From NAK82 sp036172345 (GTDB taxonomy: Bacteria > Chloroflexota > Anaerolineae > 4572-78 > NAK82), in contig JASFBB010000193.1 in NCBI GenBank assembly GCA_036172345.1, forward strand, positions 1 through 5,242: DNA of 5,242 nt, in the 5' to 3' direction. Under the pieces are notes generated by a model. That model did no database searches. It was not told the DNA's origin and saw nothing but the letters and a program-made list of their open reading frames with translations. Below, in pieces: positions 1 to 4,216 of this stretch; position 1 is the first letter of the stretch, and each line of letters starts with the position of its first letter. The translations under genes and the position numbers were made by a program.

Positions 1-490
1 CCAGCGAGGCACCGCTCAGCGAGATGGCCGTCTCGGCCAAAAAGGCGGTCACCGTGCGCGCTGCGCTTACCGCCGTTTGATAAACCCCCTGAGGAGTCAG
101 TTGGAAGCCCTGGGCGAAAGGCAGGCCGGCAATCAGCGAGTTGATGCGGCCCAGCAGCTCGCTCAACGAAGGATATTCGACGATGCTGGCTACCAGGCCG
201 GAGACGTCCGCGCTGAATTCTAATGTCTGCTGCACGGCCAAGCTCACCATGCCGGCCACTGGCACCAGCACAACCACGAAGATGGTGATGATGGTGAGCA
301 CAACCGGCACGCCAGGCCATTTGCCTGTCAGGCGCACGAACAGCTCGTATACCGGCAGGAACACGGTGACCGTTACAGCAGCCAGTACGACGGTGCCCAT
401 ATAAGGCCCGATCAGGAGATAGGCCAAATAGGCCGAAAAGGCGAAAAGGATATAAAAGAATATGCGACTCTGAATATTGGGCTTCATCAT
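1..490 (-). CDS. AI-2E/PerM-family permease, N-terminal part (gene cut by window edge)
   Basis: Reading the minus strand from ATG at 490 gives an uninterrupted frame of 163 codons to the window edge, so the C-terminal half is missing. The protein begins MMKPNIQSRIFFYILFAFSA and has three strongly hydrophobic stretches at about residues 9-30, 31-52 and 58-85, followed by a less hydrophobic segment (about 86-163) with the pattern EYPSLSELLGRINSL. Short paired N-terminal helices, a third helix and then an amphipathic extramembrane region fit the start of the AI-2E transporter superfamily (PerM/YdiK/TqsA type), inner-membrane proteins that export small molecules or act in ion/proton antiport. The substrate cannot be told from this fragment. 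ATG 487 and GTG 493 are adjacent alternative starts in the same frame. There is no strong Shine-Dalgarno sequence, and the leader predicted from the promoter at 507-535 is only about 10 nt. It is transcribed divergently from nadK. The family call is by recognition, without a search. Confidence 0.8.
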   Translation of the reverse strand, partial: MMKPNIQSRIFFYILFAFSAYLAYLLIGPYMGTVVLAAVTVTVFLPVYELFVRLTGKWPGVPVVLTIITIFVVVLVPVAGMVSLAVQQTLEFSADVSGLVASIVEYPSLSELLGRINSLIAGLPFAQGFQLTPQGVYQTAVSAARTVTAFLAETAISLSGASL

Positions 491-495
491 CACGT

Positions 496-508
496 CTCTG
501 ACTCAGAG
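496..508. promoter_or_regulatory. Perfect 13-bp palindrome over the permease transcription start
   Basis: CTCTGACTCAGAG is a perfect inverted repeat with 6-bp arms and one central base. It overlaps the downstream end of the -10 box (507-512) and the expected transcription start near 500 of the minus-strand permease gene. It could be an operator for a small dimeric repressor or a tiny hairpin at the RNA 5' end. A 6-bp-arm palindrome can also arise by chance, so the regulatory reading is tentative. Confidence 0.3.
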
Positions 509-535
509 TATACAGCCGATTATCTGCACCGTCAA
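507..535 (-). promoter_or_regulatory. Sigma70-type promoter for the permease gene
   Basis: On the minus strand, TTGACG (530-535, 5/6 to TTGACA) is followed after exactly 17 bp by TATACT (507-512, 5/6 to TATAAT). The expected transcription start is near position 500, only about 10 nt upstream of the ATG at 490. Box quality and the ideal spacer make this a good prediction. Confidence 0.72.
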
Positions 536-576
536 TGCTCGCGAGAGAGTACCGACACTCAGAGGGTGTTGAAAAA

Positions 577-653
577 CGTCTCAGTCTGTTTCTACCCACA
601 ATCCTGTAGGGACACGGCATGCCGTGCCCCTACGGTCGTAGTGCTCCGCAAGG
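577..653. repeat. Hairpin repeat unit 1 (28-nt near-perfect palindrome at 606-633)
   Basis: First copy of the tandem unit. It contains the leader motif TTTCTACCCACAATCC (589-604) and then a palindrome at 606-633 with 13-bp arms GTAGGGACACGGC / GCCGTGCCCCTAC around the central AT. There is a single imperfection, A612 opposite C627. The tail CTACGGTCGTAGTGCTCCG aligns with the tail of unit 2 (14 of 19 identical over the aligned bases). The palindrome is the GTAGGGGCACGGC-type module that I associate with dispersed intergenic repeats in GC-rich environmental bacteria. It has no terminator-like T-run and lies between divergent genes, so a role as transcription terminator is unlikely. Confidence 0.7.
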
Positions 654-728
654 CGTCCTGCCTATTTCTACCTGCAATCCGGCAGAGGCAAATGACTATT
701 TGCCCCTGCCGTTGTAATGCCCCGAAGG
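654..728. repeat. Hairpin repeat unit 2 (14-bp-arm hairpin at 680-711)
   Basis: Second copy of the tandem unit. It contains TTTCTACCTGCAATCC (665-680; 14 of 16 identical to unit 1 at 589-604) and a hairpin with arms at 680-693 and 698-711 around the 4-nt loop GACT. The arm core is GGCAGAGGCAAAT / ATTTGCCCCTGCC, with one imperfection, A686 opposite C705. The arm sequences differ from unit 1 while pairing is kept on both sides, and the flanking single-stranded parts are conserved. This is the expected result of selection or copying for structure rather than primary sequence. Confidence 0.7.
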
Positions 729-757
729 ACTTTTTCGACACCCTTATACTCACTGGC

Positions 758-786
758 TTGACACCGCGACCATCTGAGACGATAAT
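758..786 (+). promoter_or_regulatory. Sigma70-type promoter for nadK
   Basis: A perfect -35 box TTGACA (758-763) is followed after exactly 17 bp by GATAAT (781-786, 5/6 to TATAAT). The expected transcription start is near 793, about 10 nt before the ATG at 803. The promoter begins 13 bp after the end of the repeat element, so it does not appear to be carried by it. It also supports the 803 start over any start inside the element, since those would lie upstream of the transcript. Confidence 0.75.
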
Positions 787-802
787 CCTATCGGTTGATG
801 CT

Positions 803-1672
803 ATGAGAGAATGTCCGAGCCCCTATTTCAAACGCGTTGGTCTGTTATACCACCCCATGATCCCGCAGTCGCGCACTCTCGCCGCCGAAATATTGGAATT
901 TCTGGAAGGCCGTGGTGTCTCCGTTTGGATAGGGTCCAATTGGGACGAAGCAGCTGTGACCGAACAAGCCGCTTCTCTTGACCTGTTCATCACCCTGGGG
1001 GGCGATGGCAGCATGTTGCGCGCCGCCCGCATGGGCTCGCGATATAGCATCCCTATCCTAGGTGTCAACATGGGACGTCTAGGGTTCCTGGCCGAGCTGC
1101 AACCCTCCGCATGGCACGAGGGGTTAGAGCGCACTCTGGCGGGCGAATATTGGATCGAAGAGCGCATGATGGTGGAGGCGGAATACTGGCATGAGGGCCA
1201 AAAAATGGGCTGCCACGAAGCGCTCAACGAAGTCGTGGTCAGCCGCGGCGCGTTGGCGCGCATCGTGCGATTGCCCACCTACATAGATGGTGGTTATCTC
1301 ACCACTTACGCCGCCGACGGGCTGATCGTCGCCACCGCCACCGGCTCGACGGCATACGCGTTGGCGGCCGGCGGCCCGATTGTGCCCCCTGAATTGAAGA
1401 ACATGCTGTTGATCCCCTTGGCGCCGCATCTCAGCCTGGAACGCGCCATTGTCCTCTCGCAGGGCAGCGTGGTGCGTATTAAAGTGCGCACCGACCACGT
1501 GGCCATCCTCACCATCGACGGCCAATATCAGGTGGAGCTGGCCGACCGCGACGAGGTCGAAGTGTATGCCAGCCCACGCGTATGCCGTTTCATCCGGCTG
1601 CAGGACCACGCCTATTTCTATCGCACCCTGATGCAACGGTTGGGATTCCCGGCTAATGAAAATGGAGACTGA
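803..1672 (+). CDS. nadK: NAD kinase
   Basis: This gene encodes ATP-dependent (or polyphosphate-dependent) NAD kinase, the cytoplasmic enzyme that phosphorylates NAD to NADP. From ATG 803 the protein is 289 residues, the usual length for bacterial NadK/PpnK. The frame stays open upstream to about 566, but that part runs through the repeat element and lies upstream of the promoter at 758-786. The NAD kinase fold begins directly with FKRVGLLYHP, so 803 is preferred. Visible landmarks are LGGDGSMLRAAR with the catalytic Asp in GGDG (residues 66-69, D68), GVNMGRLGFLAE (87-98), the NE pair (142-143) in ALNEVVVSRG, and the conserved DGLIVATATGSTAYALAAGGP (172-192), with PLAPHLSLERAIVL and TIDGQ further on. 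All key residues are present and the gene looks intact. No strong Shine-Dalgarno precedes the start, in line with the very short predicted leader. Its end overlaps the next gene by 17 bp, implying co-transcription. Confidence 0.95.
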   Translation: MRECPSPYFKRVGLLYHPMIPQSRTLAAEILEFLEGRGVSVWIGSNWDEAAVTEQAASLDLFITLGGDGSMLRAARMGSRYSIPILGVNMGRLGFLAELQPSAWHEGLERTLAGEYWIEERMMVEAEYWHEGQKMGCHEALNEVVVSRGALARIVRLPTYIDGGYLTTYAADGLIVATATGSTAYALAAGGPIVPPELKNMLLIPLAPHLSLERAIVLSQGSVVRIKVRTDHVAILTIDGQYQVELADRDEVEVYASPRVCRFIRLQDHAYFYRTLMQRLGFPANENGD

Positions 1673-2189
1673 GCGCATAGGCGCAGGCGATGCGGCGACG
1701 CTCACCTGCTATCGTCATCCCGACACCCCGACCGCTCTGCGCTGCAATCGCTGCGGCAATCCCATCTGCCCCAAATGTGCCGTGCGCACGCCGGTGGGGT
1801 TTCGCTGCCCGGATTGTGTGCGCACCCAGCAAAACCGTTTCTACACCGGCGGCAAGCTGGACTATCTCCTCGCCGTTGTGGTTGCTCTGCCTCTCTCCTT
1901 TGTCGCAGGGTATGTCTTCACCTTCATCGTGGCGCGCCTGGGATTTTTCTCCTGGCTGATCGCTTTCCTGGTCGCGCCTCCGACCGGCGGCCTCATCGCC
2001 GAGGTGGTGTGGCGCGCAGTGGGCAGGCGGCGCAGCCGCCACCTGAGCACTGTCGTGATGGCTTGCCTGATCGTCGCTGTGTCGCCCTTCATCGTGCTCA
2101 TCCTGCTGAGCGGCAACTTCCTAGGCCTTGTCGTACCGGGCATCTTGCTCTTTCTGGGCAGCGGCGCGGTCATGGCCAGGCTGCGCTGA
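1656..2189 (+). CDS. B-box-like zinc-finger membrane protein, function unknown
   Basis: This is a 177-residue protein. The N-terminal head has an ordered set of eight potential zinc ligands: C18, H21, C30, C33, C38, C41, C51 and C54, spaced C-x2-H, C-x2-C-x4-C-x2-C and C-x2-C. This resembles the bacterial B-box-like zinc finger that also occurs fused in front of rhomboid-like membrane domains. From about residue 68 the protein is hydrophobic, with probable membrane segments near 68-92, 94-118, 131-152 and 155-172, split by the basic stretch GRRRSRH. No rhomboid Ser/His catalytic motif is visible, so this is not an intact protease. A role in membrane-associated binding or assembly is possible but unproven. 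ATG 1656 overlaps the end of nadK by 17 bp. ATG 1662, two codons in, is the alternative, with overlap 11 bp. The overlap implies translational coupling. No obvious terminator follows. Confidence 0.8.
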   Translation: MKMETERIGAGDAATLTCYRHPDTPTALRCNRCGNPICPKCAVRTPVGFRCPDCVRTQQNRFYTGGKLDYLLAVVVALPLSFVAGYVFTFIVARLGFFSWLIAFLVAPPTGGLIAEVVWRAVGRRRSRHLSTVVMACLIVAVSPFIVLILLSGNFLGLVVPGILLFLGSGAVMARLR

Positions 2190-2222
2190 TCACAGCGGTG
2201 AATCCACATATGAGGACGCAAA

Positions 2223-2251
2223 TTGCACTTCGCCGGTGGATGTGCTAAACT
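2223..2251 (+). promoter_or_regulatory. Candidate extended -10 promoter for recN
   Basis: TGTGCTAAACT contains an extended -10 (TG-n, 2243-2245, then TAAACT at 2246-2251, 4/6 to TATAAT). It is preceded after a 17-bp spacer by a weak -35, TTGCAC (2223-2228, 3/6). The predicted start near 2258 would give recN a leader of about 180 nt. This is weaker than the promoters at 507-535 and 758-786. Read-through from nadK is an alternative source of recN transcript. Confidence 0.4.
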
Positions 2252-2437
2252 GGAATCGCGTTATGACGGCGATGGGGTGCATTCGCACGGTTCATCCGTG
2301 AAATATCGCGAGACTCGCGCACGTTCGCGTCATCTCCGATCGCGGTGGTGCATTGATGTCCCATCCCATGTTTGACCATTCATCTTCTCCGTCGGTCGAA
2401 GTAACAACTAACAGGGTCGACTGGATCGACTGGAACT
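2252..2437 (+). other. Putative recN leader region with two small hairpins and a 12-codon mini-ORF
   Basis: This stretch has no supported gene. It holds an inverted repeat CACGG-TTCAT-CCGTG (2286-2300) and a perfect 13-bp palindrome CGCGAGACTCGCG (2307-2319). A mini-ORF, ATG 2263 to TGA 2301 (MTAMGCIRTVHP), starts about 5 nt after the predicted transcript start and has its stop codon inside the first hairpin. None of these has a T-run typical of a terminator, and no known riboswitch family is recognised. The leader could be regulatory, or these could be chance structures in GC-rich sequence. Confidence 0.3.
2417..2434 (+). repeat. Tandem 9-bp duplication just before recN
   Basis: TCGACTGGA occurs twice back to back (2417-2425 and 2426-2434), ending 3 nt before the recN start codon. 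The only purine-rich ribosome-binding candidate is the CTGGA of the second copy, which lies too close to the start for a classical Shine-Dalgarno. The duplication is exact. It may be a replication-slippage product or may influence initiation. Confidence 0.6.
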
Positions 2438-4174
2438 ATGCTGGTTGAGTTGCGCATCAGCAACTTTGCTATCATTGAAGAGCTGCACATACAATTGGCG
2501 CCGAGCTTCAATGTGTTGACGGGCGAGACCGGCGCAGGCAAGTCCATCATCATCGATGCCGTCGGGCTGCTGCTGGGTGGGCGTGCCGACACTACGATGG
2601 TGCGTGCCGGTGCTGAGATGGCGCAGATCGAGGGCATCTTCCACCTCGACGCACGGTTACAAGCATTATTGCAGCCTCTCTTGGAGCGCGAGGGGTTGGA
2701 AGGTGACTCTCCCGAGGTGCTGGTATTGGGGCGCGAGATTCGTGCCAACGGGCGTTCCTATTGCCGCATCAACGGGCGGGTGGTAAGCCTGGGCTTGCTG
2801 GAAGAAGTGGGCCAGCCGCTGGTGGACATCCACAGCCAGGGTGAGCATCTCAGCTTGTTGCGGCCGGCGGCCCAGCTCCGTCTGTTGGATCGCTTCGGGG
2901 GTCTGGAGGCGGAGCGTGAAGCGCTTGCGGAGCAGGTGCGTCAGCTGCGCGCCATACGTCGCGAGCTGGAGACCTTATTGCGCGACGAGCGGGAGCTGGC
3001 GCGCCGCATTGATCAGCTGACGTACCAGATCCAGGAGATTGATGCGGCGCGGCTGCGGCTCGATGAAGAGGAAGAATTACTTGCCGAGCGCACACGCTTG
3101 GCCAATGCGGAGCGTCTTGCCCAGCTGGCCGACGAGGTGTGCCGTCTCCTGGATGAAGGAGACGAGATGCAGGCTGCTGCGAACGATCTGCTCGCTCAGG
3201 CGGTGCGTGCGCTAAACCAGCTGGCGCAAATTGATGGCGCGTTGGAAGTCAGCCGTCAGCAGCTCGAATCGCTAGCCATTCAGACGAGCGAGCTGGCACA
3301 CACGCTGCGTGCCTATCGTGACAGCGTCGAGATCAACCCACGCCGGCTGGACTATGTGGAAGAACGCCTGGCGTTGCTGCATAACCTCAAGCGCAAATAT
3401 GGCGGCTCGATCGCCGAGGTGTTGGCCTATCGGGATCAGGCACAAGCGGAGCTGGAGCGCATCGTGCACAGTGAGGAGCGCACCGAGTGGTTGCGCGCCG
3501 AGGAGGAACGGCTGCGGCATGAGGTCGGCCGGGCGGCGTTGGCGCTGTCGCAGGCACGGCGTGCTGCGGGCGAGCAGCTTGCTGCCGGTGCTGAAGTCCA
3601 GCTGAGCGACCTCAATATGCGCGGCGCGCGCTTTGCCGTGACGTTGAGCTGGAGCGACGACCCGGAGGGCGTTTACGTCGAAGGTCGTACCCTGGCGTGC
3701 AGTGAGAACGGCATTGATCGGGTGGAATTCTTGATTGCGCCCAATCCTGGCGAGGGGCTCAATCCGCTATCCAAGACTGCCTCGGGTGGTGAGGCCAGCC
3801 GGCTGATGTTGGCGCTCAAGACGGTTCTGGCAGCAGCCGACGAGACGCCCACGCTCATCTTTGACGAACTGGATCAAGGGATCGGCGGGCGTGTCGGCGC
3901 CGTGGTGGGGCGCAAGTTGCGTGAGATCAGCTATGGAGGGCCGCAGGTGCGCCAAGTGATCTGCGTGACCCATTTGCCGCAGATAGCTGGCTATGCCGAC
4001 GTGCACTTTGTGGTGGAGAAGGGCACGCAGTTCGGGCGCACCACGACGCGCGTGCGTGTTGTAGAAGGTGCTGCGCGCGTCGAGGAGCTGGCGGCTATGC
4101 TGGGCATGCCCAGCGAGGGCACGCGCCGCAGCGCTCAGGAAATCCTGGCCGAGGCGGTGCGGAGCATGGGGTAG
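2438..4174 (+). CDS. recN: DNA repair protein RecN (SMC-like ATPase)
   Basis: RecN is a cytoplasmic SMC/Rad50-like ATPase recruited early to DNA double-strand breaks, where it promotes end cohesion and RecA-dependent recombination. The 578-residue protein is full length (family about 550-580). It starts with the family-typical MLVELRISNFAIIEE, which fixes the start. Landmarks are Walker A GETGAGKS (29-36), the RecN motif DIHSQGEHLSLL (130-141), a long charged coiled-coil from about 155 to 240 containing YQIQEIDAA, and LKRKYGGSIAEVL (317-329) heading the returning coiled-coil arm. These are followed by the ABC signature SGGEASRLMLALK (from 449), Walker B TLIFDELDQGIGG (472-484, D476 and E477) and the switch histidine in CVTHLPQIA (H512). 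All ATPase residues are present. No strong Shine-Dalgarno is seen, and an SOS (LexA) box was looked for and not recognised. Its closeness to nadK matches a recurrent bacterial gene order. Confidence 0.97.
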   Translation: MLVELRISNFAIIEELHIQLAPSFNVLTGETGAGKSIIIDAVGLLLGGRADTTMVRAGAEMAQIEGIFHLDARLQALLQPLLEREGLEGDSPEVLVLGREIRANGRSYCRINGRVVSLGLLEEVGQPLVDIHSQGEHLSLLRPAAQLRLLDRFGGLEAEREALAEQVRQLRAIRRELETLLRDERELARRIDQLTYQIQEIDAARLRLDEEEELLAERTRLANAERLAQLADEVCRLLDEGDEMQAAANDLLAQAVRALNQLAQIDGALEVSRQQLESLAIQTSELAHTLRAYRDSVEINPRRLDYVEERLALLHNLKRKYGGSIAEVLAYRDQAQAELERIVHSEERTEWLRAEEERLRHEVGRAALALSQARRAAGEQLAAGAEVQLSDLNMRGARFAVTLSWSDDPEGVYVEGRTLACSENGIDRVEFLIAPNPGEGLNPLSKTASGGEASRLMLALKTVLAAADETPTLIFDELDQGIGGRVGAVVGRKLREISYGGPQVRQVICVTHLPQIAGYADVHFVVEKGTQFGRTTTRVRVVEGAARVEELAAMLGMPSEGTRRSAQEILAEAVRSMG

Positions 4175-4207
4175 GACGGGTGTCTGCGACCATTTCACCA
4201 TTGTGAC

Positions 4208-4214
4208 AGAGGAG
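4208..4214 (+). promoter_or_regulatory. Shine-Dalgarno AGAGGAG before the GT-C-like gene
   Basis: AGAGGAG is the clearest purine-rich ribosome-binding motif among the gene starts in this window. It ends only 2 nt before ATG 4217, closer than usual, but 8 nt before an in-frame TTG at 4223. The start of the downstream gene is therefore uncertain by two codons. GTG 4214 is also in frame but overlaps the motif. Confidence 0.5.
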
Positions 4215-4216
4215 TG

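Larger units (their letters stand above)
563..744. mobile_element. MITE-like non-coding element with terminal inverted repeats and two tandem hairpin units
   Basis: The left end AGGGTGTTGAAAAA (563-576) is matched in inverted orientation at 731-744 (reverse complement AGGGTGTCGAAAAA), 13 of 14 identical. Between the ends lie two diverged tandem copies of a 75-77-bp unit, each with a long hairpin. No transposase or plausible coding sequence is inside, so this would be a non-autonomous MITE- or REP-like repeat mobilised in trans. Ends of the form GGGTGTTGAAAAA resemble the ends of some insertion sequences, but I cannot name the family. No clean target-site duplication abuts the ends. The element lies 27 bp beyond the -35 box of the minus-strand promoter and 13 bp before the -35 box of the nadK promoter, leaving both intact. 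Copy number elsewhere in the genome is unknown from this window. Confidence 0.6.

Noticed and set aside
141..404. Plus-strand open frame opposite the permease
   Set aside because: It is Thr/Ser-rich low-complexity sequence without motifs, a shadow of the minus-strand permease whose frame gives clear membrane helices.
606..711. Hairpins as intrinsic terminators
   Set aside because: Neither hairpin is followed by a T-run, and they lie upstream of both divergent genes, where no transcript would need to end.
563..744. CRISPR array
   Set aside because: There are only two diverged units with palindromes inside and no uniform direct repeats or spacers, and no cas gene is nearby.
557..752. ACTCA at 557-561 and 748-752 as a target-site duplication of the repeat element
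   Set aside because: The copies are 1 bp from the left inverted repeat but 3 bp from the right one, so they do not flank the element symmetrically. A 5-bp match is easily chance.
823..1278. Minus-strand open frame opposite the nadK N-terminal half
   Set aside because: It is also antisense to nadK, with low-complexity Ser/Arg/Pro composition and no motif, so it is explained as a frame shadow.
1124..1705. Long open frame on the minus strand (193 codons) opposite nadK
   Set aside because: It lies antisense to a clear NAD kinase gene, has no recognisable domain, is rich in His/Gly/Ala as expected for a shadow of GC-rich codons, and has no promoter or ribosome-binding signal.
2252..2437. LexA/SOS box upstream of recN
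   Set aside because: No GAAC-N4-GTTC type or other clear dyad of a known LexA operator was found. LexA motifs in this lineage may differ, so absence is not proof.
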